Of a stretch of DNA of 64,000 bases, positions 1 to 8,487 are shown piece by piece (the stretch's first letter is position 1; every line of letters starts with the position of its first letter). Below the pieces are notes generated by a model. That model ran no database searches. It was not told the origin of the DNA and saw only the letters and a list, made by a program, of their open reading frames with translations. The DNA is from Algiphilus sp965216485 (GTDB lineage Bacteria > Pseudomonadota > Gammaproteobacteria > Nevskiales > Nevskiaceae). The position numbers and the translations under genes were made by a program. Location: positions 3,224,001-3,288,000 of the forward strand of contig NZ_OZ244162.1 of NCBI RefSeq assembly GCF_965216485.1, given 5' to 3'.

Positions 1-115
1 GCCTGAGCGGCGGGCAAAGGGCGACATCCCCGCGTCGTACGACATGGTCGGAAACGGGTCTCGCACTCGCCTACTCCGGCCTGGCTTCGAAGCTACCAAA
101 GGAACAAGGGTAGGC

Positions 116-1096
116 ATGAATATTCTCATTACTGGTGGCGCCGGCTTCATCGGATCCCATCTCGTCGACTGGCATCGCGCCCAGGGCGATCAAGTCCAGG
201 TCGTCGACGACCTGAGTACCGGCTACCGCGAGAATCTGCGCGCCTACCAGCAGGACCATGCCGTCACGCTGACCGTGGCCGACCTGCTCGACTGGGATGG
301 CCTGGACGAAGCGGCCGCCTGGGCCGATCGCATCTATCACCTTGCCGCCGTGGTCGGGGTCCACCGCGTGCTGGCCGATCCGCTGCGCTGCCTGGATGTC
401 AACGTACAAGGCACGCGGCGGGTCCTCGAAGCCGCCGCCCGCGCCGGCACGGCAACGCTGATCGCCTCCAGTTCGGAGGTCTACGGATTCAATCGCAACG
501 CTTCCTTCTATGAGCACGGCAGCCTCGTCCTGAAGTCCGCGGACTACGAGCGCTGGAGCTATGCCATCGCGAAGATGATGGACGAGACGCAGGCCGTGAT
601 CTTTGCCAAGCGCCAGGGTCTGCCAGTGGTGACCGTGCGCCTGTTCAACACGGTCGGCCCGCGCCAGGTTGGCGCCTACGGCATGGTGGTCCCCAATTTC
701 GTGCGTCAGGCGGTGGCCGGCGATCCGGTCACCATCTTCGGCAACGGACAACAGACCCGCGCCTTCTGCGACGTGCGCGACACCGCACGCGCACTGAGCC
801 AGCTGAATGGCAACCCGGAGGCCTTCGGGCGCATCGTCAATGTCGGCCATGACCAGGAAATCACCATCCAGGCACTGGCAGAACGGGTGGTGGAACGTGC
901 GTCCAGCCGCTCGCCGATCTGCCACAAGAGCTATGCCGAGGCCTACGGCATGGACTTCCGCGACATCGACCACCGCTCTCCCGATTTGACGCTGCTCTAT
1001 GCCATCACCGGCTTCTGCCACGAATGGAGCCTGGACCGGACGCTGGATGATCTGATCAAGGCCGAGCGCACCCAGCGCGCGCGGCGCGCCGCCTGA
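116..1096 (+). CDS. NAD-dependent sugar-nucleotide epimerase/dehydratase (extended SDR)
   Basis: Predicted cytoplasmic enzyme of 326 aa that epimerises or decarboxylates a nucleotide sugar. The Rossmann motif GGAGFIG is at residues 7-13. The catalytic Tyr-Lys pair (YAIAK) is Y149/K153, preceded by a serine-rich SSSEVYG stretch, as in extended short-chain dehydrogenases. The segment around PRQVGAYGMVVPNF resembles the substrate-binding loop of UDP-glucose 4-epimerase and UDP-glucuronate decarboxylase enzymes. The reading frame is open from 44, but the ATG at 116 starts directly on the nucleotide-binding strand, as is usual for the family. A GT2 glycosyltransferase follows 7 nt downstream, so supplying an activated sugar for a polysaccharide is the likely role. 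The exact substrate cannot be told from sequence. Confidence 0.85.
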   Translation: MNILITGGAGFIGSHLVDWHRAQGDQVQVVDDLSTGYRENLRAYQQDHAVTLTVADLLDWDGLDEAAAWADRIYHLAAVVGVHRVLADPLRCLDVNVQGTRRVLEAAARAGTATLIASSSEVYGFNRNASFYEHGSLVLKSADYERWSYAIAKMMDETQAVIFAKRQGLPVVTVRLFNTVGPRQVGAYGMVVPNFVRQAVAGDPVTIFGNGQQTRAFCDVRDTARALSQLNGNPEAFGRIVNVGHDQEITIQALAERVVERASSRSPICHKSYAEAYGMDFRDIDHRSPDLTLLYAITGFCHEWSLDRTLDDLIKAERTQRARRAA

Positions 1097-1103
1097 GAAC
1101 GCC

Positions 1104-2483
1104 ATGGCCGCTCCGACCTTCTTCGTCATCAGCCCGAGCACCCTGCTCAGCGTGATCGGCTTGTTCCGTGGGCCCAAGCCCACTCCCCCGCCCGTCCAGA
1201 GCGACTGGCAGCAGCAGCTGCGCGTGCGCGTGATCATTCCCGCCTTCAACGAGGAATCGACCATCGCGCTGTGCCTGGATTCACTGTTCCAGCAGACACT
1301 GCAGCCGATGGATGTACTGCTGATCGACGATGGCAGCAGCGATCGCACGGTGGAAATCGCGCACAAGTACTGCGAGGCCAACGGGGTGGTCATTCGCATC
1401 GTGCGGCGCGGACGCTCCCTGGGCAAGACCGCCGGCGTCCGGCGCGAGTCCGAGGATGAACGAGTGGACGTGGAGTTCGTGCTCGACGCGGACACCGTGC
1501 TGGAAAGCCCAGATTACCTGGCGCGCTGCGTGGAGGAACTCTATCGCGTACCGGGACTGGCCTCGGCCTGCGGCCTCGTGGTTCCGCTGCGCGAGCGCGA
1601 CATCCGCAAGGCCGAGCAAAGCGCCCAGTTGCAGAGTCTGGCAGCCGCTGCTCCGGATACGGTCGGCCACCGTCACGGCTGGTTCGGACGCCTGCTGCGC
1701 GGCGTGACCAACATCTACCGCGAGGCGCTGTACTACTTCATTCAGAACGTCATCTATCGTGGCGAGCAGAACCTTTTTGGCTCCATCAACAACCCGGTGG
1801 GCTGCGCTGTCGCCTATCGCCGCGCTTATCTGAAGCAGACCATTACCGAGCTGGCGATGCGCTACGGCGACAACCTGACGACCTCGGAAGACATCTTCTT
1901 CGGACTTGCCTTCGTCTACCGCGGCTACCGCAATGTGCAGGTCTATGACGTGCAGTGTCGGTCGATGGAGCCGCCGCTGAATCGGCTCCCCAGGCAGCTT
2001 CTGCTGTGGTCCTCGGCCTGGTTCCAGTCACTCTGGTACCTGCCCAAGTTGCTGCTCAGTCCTTTCCTGGCGACGCGCCGCTTCATGCAGCGCAACAACC
2101 GCAAGGCGCGTGACGTCCGCAATCTGCGCAAGGTCGAGGACCCGTATCGCTGGCCTTGGGGCGAGGCCTACTCGCGACGCTACGGGCGCCCCATCGGATG
2201 GTCGATCTTCATGACCATCTTCGAGAAGGTGGCCTTCCCCATCACGCTGGTCGTGCTGATCTACCTGCAGTGGTGGGAAGTGCTGGTGCTCACCGTGCTG
2301 TGCGAACTGGCGCTCTACGTGGCCCTGGTCGCCCTCTTCGGCAAGGATCAGCGCTGGAATTACATCTGGAAGGGCATCGTGGCCGCGCCCATCCGCTATT
2401 TCTCCATCGTGCTGGACCTGGTGACGATGAGTCGCTTTGCCTTCGACGGTGCCACCGGGCTGCAGAGCCACTGGAAGAAGTGA
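1104..2483 (+). CDS. family 2 glycosyltransferase, membrane polysaccharide synthase type
   Basis: 459-aa inner-membrane glycosyltransferase. The GT-A motifs are in order: PAFNEE near residue 47, DDGSS at 75-79, the metal-binding DAD at 128-130 and the base motif SED at 261-263. After these comes a QRNNRKAR stretch, where processive GT2 synthases carry Q/RxxRW, and then hydrophobic segments around residues 370-410 that should anchor it. The size resembles PgaC- and HasA-like synthases. Its stop codon shares one base with the start of the TPR/beta-barrel gene, so the two are probably translated together. The product is unknown; the arrangement suggests a secreted homo- or simple heteropolysaccharide. 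A single-sugar transferase acting on a lipid carrier is the alternative. Confidence 0.8.
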   Translation: MAAPTFFVISPSTLLSVIGLFRGPKPTPPPVQSDWQQQLRVRVIIPAFNEESTIALCLDSLFQQTLQPMDVLLIDDGSSDRTVEIAHKYCEANGVVIRIVRRGRSLGKTAGVRRESEDERVDVEFVLDADTVLESPDYLARCVEELYRVPGLASACGLVVPLRERDIRKAEQSAQLQSLAAAAPDTVGHRHGWFGRLLRGVTNIYREALYYFIQNVIYRGEQNLFGSINNPVGCAVAYRRAYLKQTITELAMRYGDNLTTSEDIFFGLAFVYRGYRNVQVYDVQCRSMEPPLNRLPRQLLLWSSAWFQSLWYLPKLLLSPFLATRRFMQRNNRKARDVRNLRKVEDPYRWPWGEAYSRRYGRPIGWSIFMTIFEKVAFPITLVVLIYLQWWEVLVLTVLCELALYVALVALFGKDQRWNYIWKGIVAAPIRYFSIVLDLVTMSRFAFDGATGLQSHWKK

Positions 2484-4342
2484 TGAAGCGCTCGCTGCGT
2501 GCGTTGCTCGGTGGCCTGCTGGCAGGCGCTGCACTGCTGGCGCACGCCCAGCCGCAGGCTCTGCCCGAGGGAGTGCTGGCGGCCGAAATGGCGCAGGATT
2601 GGCAGCGCGCGGCAGCGAGGCTGCAGGAGGCTTTGCTTGTCCAGCCGGAGCGGCGCGATTGGTGGCTGCGACTGGCGCAGGTCCTGGCCGCCGATGGTCA
2701 GTCCATCGCTTCGGCACAGGCGATGGTGCAGGCGGCGGAAGCCGGCCCTCCAGAGGCACACTTGCATGCCCAGGCCTCGGCCGCCCTGGCAAGCGCGGAC
2801 CAGCCGGAAGCCGCCCTTGAGCAGATCCAGCGCGCCCGGGCGCTGGCACCCGACGACCGCAGCCTGCTCTGGCGCGAGGTACAGCTGGCCAACTGGGCGG
2901 GACAGCCCGACATCGCCACCGCCCGGCTCGAACAACTATGGCTGGCAGGCGACCGCGACCCGCGACTGGGCGGGCAGTATGGCGCCCAGCTTGCGCGTGC
3001 CGGCGAGACGGAACAGGCCCGCAGGGTACTGCAGACGCATCTGCGTCAGCAGCCGAATGATGCCGAAGCATTACTGCTACTGGCGCGGCTCGAATCCTGG
3101 CGTGGAAACTATCACGATGCAACGGCCGCATTGGACCGCTATCACGCCGCCGGCGGCGATACCACGGTGTACCGCAATGAAAAGGCCGCCATGCTCGGCT
3201 GGGCGGATCGCCCCTTTGCGGCCCTGGCGCTGCTCGCGCAGGGCACCACAACGGCCGAGCCCGCACCCCAACGCATGGTGGCAGAAGCCATTGCGCTCCG
3301 CCGCAGCCATCGTAACGCCGCGGCCATGGCGCGCATCGACGCCCTGCAGAGTGCACGGCAGGATGGCGTGCTGGATGCGGAGGGTCTGGCCACCTACCTG
3401 ACCACTGACCTTCGCGATCAACTCGAGGCGCACGCTGTGGCCTCGCGCGACACGGACGATATCGGCATCTGGAGAAACCGCCTGCGCGGGGTGTGGTGGC
3501 CGACAGCGCATCTGCGCACCCAGGCCGCGCTGGACTGGGATCGCCATGAAGTCGACACCGCGAACGGGCTGGAAGCCAGATCCCCGGCCGCGCGCCCCGA
3601 AGCCTTGACGCTCTCGGCCGGAATCGATGGCTTCGCCGGCCCGCGCTGGCAGTGGAGCATCCTGGCAGGCCATGTTGATATCGACCAGCCGCAGAGCCAG
3701 GGACTGCTGATCGGCCAACTGGGCATTGGCTATCGTGCGAGCGATGCGCTGCAGCTGCGCCTCTCCGCAGACCGCGCGCTGCATGGCGTGTCACCGCGGG
3801 CGGTGGATCGTGGCATTGGTCGCAACGAGGTCGCCCTGTCAGCCAACTGGCGCCCCGATATGCGCTGGACCGTTGACGCGCGCATCGCCACCGCGGACTT
3901 CTTCGCCAACGCTGATTGCGCCGTCTGCAGCGACGACAACCGCCGCCAGCAATGGAGTGTGGGCGCCCAACGCGATCTCATCTACGGTCAGCAATGGAAT
4001 CTGAGCCTCGGCCCCTTCGTGAGCATGACGCGCTTCGACAAGGATCTGGACAACGGCTACTACGACCCAGAGCGCTTCGACAACATCGCGCTGGCGACCA
4101 ATCTCTACTTCGGAATCAACCTCGATACCGGCCTCGCACTCAGCGCTTCGCTCGGCATGCAACGCGATCACGGCCTCGCTGACCGCTACACTCCCGCCGC
4201 CAGCCTGTCCACCGTGACCACCCTGGGCATCTGGGCAGACACCATGCTGCAATTCCGTCTGGCAGGCAGCTACGGTGTCTCGCGCAACAGCGATGACTAC
4301 GCCGCCATCCAGGGCGGGCTCTCGCTGGTACGCCGCTTCTAG
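2483..4342 (+). CDS. TPR-containing outer-membrane beta-barrel protein (PgaA/YaiO-like exporter)
   Basis: 619 aa. The frame is open from 2156, but the ATG at 2483 overlaps the upstream TGA and begins a clear signal peptide: a KR n-region, a Leu/Ala core and an AHA cleavage site near residue 22. About residues 30-290 are Ala/Leu-rich helical repeats of TPR type. From about residue 330 the protein changes to alternating aromatic/polar strands, ending in a strand that closes with RRF, typical of an outer-membrane barrel. A periplasmic TPR scaffold plus barrel is the layout of PgaA and BcsC, and shorter forms are called YaiO. With the epimerase and GT2 synthase just upstream, it is probably the exit channel for the polymer. 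Confidence 0.72.
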   Translation: MKRSLRALLGGLLAGAALLAHAQPQALPEGVLAAEMAQDWQRAAARLQEALLVQPERRDWWLRLAQVLAADGQSIASAQAMVQAAEAGPPEAHLHAQASAALASADQPEAALEQIQRARALAPDDRSLLWREVQLANWAGQPDIATARLEQLWLAGDRDPRLGGQYGAQLARAGETEQARRVLQTHLRQQPNDAEALLLLARLESWRGNYHDATAALDRYHAAGGDTTVYRNEKAAMLGWADRPFAALALLAQGTTTAEPAPQRMVAEAIALRRSHRNAAAMARIDALQSARQDGVLDAEGLATYLTTDLRDQLEAHAVASRDTDDIGIWRNRLRGVWWPTAHLRTQAALDWDRHEVDTANGLEARSPAARPEALTLSAGIDGFAGPRWQWSILAGHVDIDQPQSQGLLIGQLGIGYRASDALQLRLSADRALHGVSPRAVDRGIGRNEVALSANWRPDMRWTVDARIATADFFANADCAVCSDDNRRQQWSVGAQRDLIYGQQWNLSLGPFVSMTRFDKDLDNGYYDPERFDNIALATNLYFGINLDTGLALSASLGMQRDHGLADRYTPAASLSTVTTLGIWADTMLQFRLAGSYGVSRNSDDYAAIQGGLSLVRRF

Positions 4343-4357
4343 GCGAAGACTCGCTTC

Positions 4358-4765
4358 TTAGCTGGCCACCAGACTCTTGGTGATGCGCGCGGTGGCAATG
4401 ATGCGATCCTCACTCATCACTTCCGCATCGATGAAGACCACACGCCGGCCCATGCGAACCACGCGCGAACGGATGCGGCCGGTGGCACCGGCAGCCATCG
4501 CCCCCATGACCGAGATGTGCAGATCATGGGTGACGGCCTCGCTCTGATCGTCCAGCACACTGAGCAAGCCGGCATAGGCGCAGACGTCGCACAAGGTATA
4601 AAGCACACCACCATGCAGCATCCCTGCCGGATTGAGCTGGTTCTGCCCGACCGCGAAGCGCAGATCGCCGCAGCCCGCATCACTGTTGATCTCGGTCATG
4701 CCGAGCTGCTGATGCAGCGGCAGCGTACGTACCAGTTCCAATCGCTCCTGGCCGCGCGGACTCAT
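4358..4765 (-). CDS. PaaI-family hotdog thioesterase
   Basis: 135-aa single hotdog domain, predicted to hydrolyse acyl- or aryl-CoA thioesters in the cytoplasm. The family signature NPAGMLHGG is at residues 45-53, with an acidic residue at D60 (LCDVCAY) on the hotdog helix, as in PaaI-type enzymes. A longer frame starts at 4792. The start at 4765 is preferred because its ATG overlaps the amidase stop in an ATGA junction and the remaining length fits the family. It is the last gene of a four-gene minus-strand operon with a FAAH-like amidase. Acyl chains released by the amidase and later activated to CoA would be plausible substrates, but this is inference. Confidence 0.82.
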   Translation of the reverse strand: MSPRGQERLELVRTLPLHQQLGMTEINSDAGCGDLRFAVGQNQLNPAGMLHGGVLYTLCDVCAYAGLLSVLDDQSEAVTHDLHISVMGAMAAGATGRIRSRVVRMGRRVVFIDAEVMSEDRIIATARITKSLVAS

Positions 4766-6252
4766 AGCGCTCTCCCGTTGTGGACAGTCCACGGTGGCAC
4801 CCAGCCACCGAAGCCACGCTCCAATGCTTCAGCAACCGCGACACAGACATGGTCGCGACCCGGTGCGGCAATGACCTGGGTTCCCAAAGGAAGGTCGCGC
4901 GCATTCAGTCCCAGGGGTACCGCCGTGGAAGGGAAGCCGAGCACGTTGAACAGACCGCAGTAGGCAAAGTGAAAGACACGCAGCATGGGCACGTTGTGGC
5001 GCGGTGCCGGGCTGCTGTAGGGCGGATACAGCAGGACGCCATCGCCGATGGCATCGAGCAATTCCTGGCGCAGGGATGCGGCCATGCGCAGGAAGCGGCG
5101 CCGCGGCATGGGCAACTTCTCGGCGCCGGCCAGCGCCAGCGCAGGCAGTGTGTGCCGGCTCCGTCGAAGGCTCCACTTCAGCAGCTCCCGGCCCACGGAG
5201 ATGGGCGTGCCCTCGCCCAACTGGGCGGCAAAGGCCTCCGGCCCCGCCTCTTGCATGAGGGTGGACCAGATCTCGAAGGCATAGCGCAGTGAAGTGGGTT
5301 GGATCTGGCGCAGGCCGCTGCCCTGCTGGCCGAGCCACTGCGCCGCACCTGCCTGCGCCTGGCGCAGGTCGCGCCGTACACGGTGGCGACCGTCATCGAC
5401 AATGCTGACCACCGGCAGCGCACTCAGATCCACCGCGGCGGGATCGCCGGTCAGACGGCCATGACACTCCGGGTCCCTGCCGTCGGCGCCGGCCAGAACA
5501 CGCATCAGCGGCCAGAGGTCGCCGGCGCGGCGGCTGATCGGGCCGGTGACGCAGTTGCGATTCATGGCCCCCTGCGGCTCCGGCATCTGTCCGCTGTTCG
5601 GGACGATGCCGGGCGTCGGCTTGTGCCCGAAGACTCCGTTGAAGAAGGCGGGAAAGCGGATCGAGCCGCCGACATCCGCACCCAGGCCGAAAGGCGCCCC
5701 GCCAGCGCCGACAATGGCGCCCTCGCCCCCCGAACTGCCACCCACGATGCGGCGCGGGTCGTAGGGATTGTTGGTGCGGCCGTAGAGACGGTTGTGCGTC
5801 TCCATCCACATGCACAGCTCGGGCACATTGGTCGTGCACAGCGGAATGGCACCGGCCGCGCGCAGCCGGGCCACCGTCGGCGCATCCTGGACGGCAATGC
5901 GCCGGGCACGCTGCACCAGACCACTGGTCTGCGGCAGGCCGGCAAAGGCGAAGTTTTCCTTGAGCGTGCAGGGCACGCCCAGCAAGGGCGGTAGCGCCAT
6001 ATCGGAACCGGCAGAAGCGCGCTGCGCGTCGGCCGCATCGGCCTCCGCCCGCGCGGCCTCGAAGCGCGCCACGACGACCGCATTCAGACGTGGGTTCACC
6101 GCCTCGATGCGCGCGATATGGAGATCCACCAGCTGGCGCGCGGTGATGCGCCCCTGACGCAATCCCTCGGCCATTTGCATTGCGCTGCTACGCAACCAGG
6201 GCGAATCGGTGGCCGCCGCGGCGCCGGCAGAAGAATCAGAGGGTCGCGCCAT
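4762..6252 (-). CDS. amidase-signature enzyme, fatty-acid-amide-hydrolase-like
   Basis: 496 aa, amidase-signature family, which hydrolyses amides with a Ser-cisSer-Lys triad. The triad is visible: K98 in CTLKENF, cis-Ser S173 in GGSSGGEGA and nucleophile S197 in GADVGGSIRFP. The spacings K-75-S-24-S equal those of mammalian FAAH (K142, S217, S241), and the motif wording is also FAAH-like, so fatty-acid or N-acyl amides are better guesses than Glu-tRNA or malonamide. No GatB or GatC is nearby. The start at 6252 overlaps the preceding membrane-protein gene by 17 nt; M25 at 6180 is an alternative start. The stop overlaps the thioesterase start by 4 nt. Confidence 0.85.
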   Translation of the reverse strand: MARPSDSSAGAAAATDSPWLRSSAMQMAEGLRQGRITARQLVDLHIARIEAVNPRLNAVVVARFEAARAEADAADAQRASAGSDMALPPLLGVPCTLKENFAFAGLPQTSGLVQRARRIAVQDAPTVARLRAAGAIPLCTTNVPELCMWMETHNRLYGRTNNPYDPRRIVGGSSGGEGAIVGAGGAPFGLGADVGGSIRFPAFFNGVFGHKPTPGIVPNSGQMPEPQGAMNRNCVTGPISRRAGDLWPLMRVLAGADGRDPECHGRLTGDPAAVDLSALPVVSIVDDGRHRVRRDLRQAQAGAAQWLGQQGSGLRQIQPTSLRYAFEIWSTLMQEAGPEAFAAQLGEGTPISVGRELLKWSLRRSRHTLPALALAGAEKLPMPRRRFLRMAASLRQELLDAIGDGVLLYPPYSSPAPRHNVPMLRVFHFAYCGLFNVLGFPSTAVPLGLNARDLPLGTQVIAAPGRDHVCVAVAEALERGFGGWVPPWTVHNGRAL

Positions 6253-6901
6253 ATTCGATCAGGAAGTAGCTGGTGATGAGCATGCCGGTGTAGAGGACAC
6301 TGGTGGCGAGCGCCACCAACAGCTGCGGCACGATGCCGCGCCCTCGGGTGGTCTCGAAGCCCCACCAGGCAGCCAGTCCCAACGCCGCTTCCGGGGGCAG
6401 TACATAGAGCGCCACGCCCCAGACGCTGTGCTCCACGCCAACGGCATGCCAGAGCGCGAGCGGATGCGCATACCACTCCGAGGAGGCAAAGAGCAGCAAC
6501 GCGAGCACCACGGCGAGGACGGCCCGCAGCGCGGGCAGTCTCGCCTGACGGGCAAGCGCCACGGTCAGGAACAGCGGGATCGACCACATGCCGGCCATAT
6601 ACACCGGCACCGCACCGATGCGCGGGATGCCGTGGTCATGGAAGACCAGGCTGCCCACCCACTCCGACAGGATCCAGTCCGGCACCACCTGCGCCATCGA
6701 CAACGGCAGCAGATAGAACCAGAGGCGAAGCCACTCGCGATCGCCGCGCCCGGCCGCCCAGGCCAGGCTGGCCACGTGATAGCCGAGCACCGCTGCCAGC
6801 AGCACCCAGCCATAAACCGCGGCGGGCGCCAGCAGGACCGCGCCAAAGGCGAGCAGTGCGAACAGCGCATGAAAGACGAGGATGCTGCGCAGGCTGATCA
6901 T
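6236..6901 (-). CDS. polytopic membrane protein of unknown function
   Basis: 221 aa and strongly hydrophobic, with about seven predicted membrane segments beginning right after MISLRSI. Polar residues that stand out between helices are WAAGRGDREWLRLW, the loop FHDHGIPRIG and the stretch EWYAHPLALWHAVGVEHS with several His and Glu residues, which could bind a metal or a headgroup. I do not recognise the family. The start overlaps the stop of the upstream alpha/beta hydrolase (ATGA) and the end overlaps the amidase start, so it belongs to the same operon. The neighbours suggest a link to lipid or amide breakdown, but nothing in the sequence proves it. Confidence 0.7.
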   Translation of the reverse strand: MISLRSILVFHALFALLAFGAVLLAPAAVYGWVLLAAVLGYHVASLAWAAGRGDREWLRLWFYLLPLSMAQVVPDWILSEWVGSLVFHDHGIPRIGAVPVYMAGMWSIPLFLTVALARQARLPALRAVLAVVLALLLFASSEWYAHPLALWHAVGVEHSVWGVALYVLPPEAALGLAAWWGFETTRGRGIVPQLLVALATSVLYTGMLITSYFLIEYGATL

Positions 6902-7794
6902 GCGCGCGCCTCGCCTGCCAGGAACGGCGGCCAGTTGCGGAGCGCCTCAAGCACCTGCGCCGGCGCTTCCACCTGCGGGTAGTGCCCGATGCCGGGCAGT
7001 TCCACGACATCCGGCTGCGCCACCAGTGCGCGATACCGCTCGACCATGTGCGCGCCCGAGACCGGATCGTCGAGACCGTCGATGACGCGCAGCGGAATCG
7101 GCGAATGCTGTAGCGCACCCACCCAGCGCGCACGCTGGTCGCGCCGTTCGGCCATGTAATAGATCAGGCGCGCCATGGCAGCCTTGCCGCCGTCGCGCGA
7201 GGCCAGCGTCCAGAAGACATCCAACTCCTCCGGACTGGGCTGCGTGCTGCCGCCGAAGACCGCACACAGACTGCGCGCAAAACTGGCTTTGCCCATGGCC
7301 ACAGCCAGCCACGGCCCAACGGGCGAGGCCAGCAGCTTCTGCACCAGACGGGCGTGATGGGTCTCCGGAAAGAGGCCGCCGTTGAGCAGCGCCATGGCAA
7401 CCGGGCGGACGGTGGCACGGCCGTCAATCAGGCGCGCCAGCCACTCCTGCGCCACGGTGTCCCCGTAGTCGTGCGCGAGCACGGTGGCTTCTTCGATCCC
7501 CAATGAAGCCAGCAGATGCTCGTGCAGATCGCATTGCTCGTGGATGCGGTAACGATGCCCGCGTGGTTTGTCACTAAAGCCGAAACCGAGCATATCCGGC
7601 GCGATCACGACATCGAAGGCCTCGATCAGCTGCGGCCAGAGCCGATGCCAGTCCCACGAGGCGGTGGGAAAGCCGTGGATGCACACCAGGGCACGCGCGC
7701 CAGACCCCACGCGGCCGTGCTGGCGGTAGAAGATGCGGTGGCCGCGAAAGTCGATGACCGTGCCGGCCGCCTGCCAGTCGGAGAGTGCCGTCAT
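6898..7794 (-). CDS. alpha/beta hydrolase with Asp nucleophile, MEST/epoxide-hydrolase type
   Basis: 298 aa. The oxyanion-hole motif HGFPTASWDW is at residues 40-49 and the nucleophile elbow reads AHDYGDTVAQE, with D109 where lipases have Ser. The catalytic His is about residue 271 (GIGHYPQVEAP). An Asp nucleophile is typical of epoxide hydrolases and haloalkane dehalogenases, and the AHDYGDxVAQE wording matches the MEST-like branch, whose substrates are poorly known. It is the first gene of the 7794-4358 minus-strand operon with a membrane protein, amidase and thioesterase. Cytoplasmic; no signal peptide. Confidence 0.82.
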   Translation of the reverse strand: MTALSDWQAAGTVIDFRGHRIFYRQHGRVGSGARALVCIHGFPTASWDWHRLWPQLIEAFDVVIAPDMLGFGFSDKPRGHRYRIHEQCDLHEHLLASLGIEEATVLAHDYGDTVAQEWLARLIDGRATVRPVAMALLNGGLFPETHHARLVQKLLASPVGPWLAVAMGKASFARSLCAVFGGSTQPSPEELDVFWTLASRDGGKAAMARLIYYMAERRDQRARWVGALQHSPIPLRVIDGLDDPVSGAHMVERYRALVAQPDVVELPGIGHYPQVEAPAQVLEALRNWPPFLAGEARA

Positions 7795-7863
7795 GGAACC
7801 CGCCTAGGAAATGAAGGCGCAATGTACCGAATGCAGCTCCCCCGTGTGTGGGTCGGCGGGCTG

Positions 7864-8433
7864 TCAGCCCAGCCAGAGCGTCAGCAGTCCCAGCACGGCA
7901 AGCAGGGCCGCGCTCACACGATGCAGCATTTGTACCGGCAGGCGCGTCGCGTAGCGATGCCCGAGCCAGATCACTGGCACGTTCACCAGTGTCATACCCA
8001 GGGCACTGCCGCCAATGACAGCCAGCGAAGCGTCCTCGAAACGTGCCGCCAAGCCCACCGTGGCGAGCTGCGTCTTGTCCCCGAGTTCCGCCACGAAGAA
8101 CAGCACCAGGGTAGCGAGTAGCGCGCTGCGCGCGAGGCCGGGCGTCTCGGGGGGGGTGTCCGCATCGTCCGCCTCTGGCCACAGCATCCACAAGGCCATG
8201 CCGAAGAAGCCCACGGCGATGATGATGCGCAGCATGCCGTCGGCCACATGGCTGGCAAGCCACACGCCGACGACGCCCGCGAGCGCATGACTGGCGAGTG
8301 CTGCCAGCGCAATGCCGCCGGCCACCGCCACCCGGCGCCGAAAGCGCGCAGCCAGGGCCAGCGCGATCAGCTGTGACTTGTCTCCGATTTCGGCAAGCGC
8401 AATCAGCACTGCGGAGAGTGCGAAGGCTTCCAT
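7864..8433 (-). CDS. TMEM165/GDT1 family transporter (UPF0016), probable manganese exporter
   Basis: 189-aa inner-membrane protein with two homologous halves. Each half carries the family signature ExGDK(S/T): EIGDKS at residues 15-20 and ELGDKT at 116-121. These acidic motifs form the cation path in Ca/Mn transporters of this family, and bacterial members studied so far export Mn2+. Membrane segments surround both motifs, with a polar, acidic linker (EADDADTPPETPG) between the halves. It lies 54 nt downstream of prpC, separated by a strong hairpin. That gap is too short for a yybP-ykoY manganese riboswitch, so its control is unclear. Confidence 0.85.
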   Translation of the reverse strand: MEAFALSAVLIALAEIGDKSQLIALALAARFRRRVAVAGGIALAALASHALAGVVGVWLASHVADGMLRIIIAVGFFGMALWMLWPEADDADTPPETPGLARSALLATLVLFFVAELGDKTQLATVGLAARFEDASLAVIGGSALGMTLVNVPVIWLGHRYATRLPVQMLHRVSAALLAVLGLLTLWLG

Positions 8434-8445
8434 GAGGTTCCGAGG

Positions 8446-8472
8446 CGGCCCGCCGCAGCAAGCGGCGGGCCG
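8446..8472 (-). other. strong stem-loop between prpC and the TMEM165 gene
   Basis: A perfect 11-bp GC-only stem (CGGCCCGCCGC at 8446-8456 with its complement at 8462-8472) has a 5-nt loop. It sits in the short gap after the prpC stop and just before the next gene on the minus strand. No U-tract follows on either strand, so it is not a standard intrinsic terminator. It could protect the prpBC transcript end or dampen read-through into the transporter gene. Confidence 0.55.
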
Positions 8473-8487
8473 GCAAGGTGGCGCAGA

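Noticed and set aside
1..115. Possible tail of an upstream gene (TGA at 4-6)
   Set aside because: Two codons are too few to support a gene, and the rest of the stretch shows only a leader for the epimerase.
2028..3794. A 588-codon minus-strand frame across the TPR/barrel gene
   Set aside because: Arg/Pro/Ala-rich composition typical of shadow translation; the plus-strand protein has a signal peptide, repeats and a barrel.
7795..8487. yybP-ykoY manganese riboswitch before the TMEM165 family gene
   Set aside because: Only 54 nt separate it from prpC, and the hairpin there does not resemble the riboswitch core.
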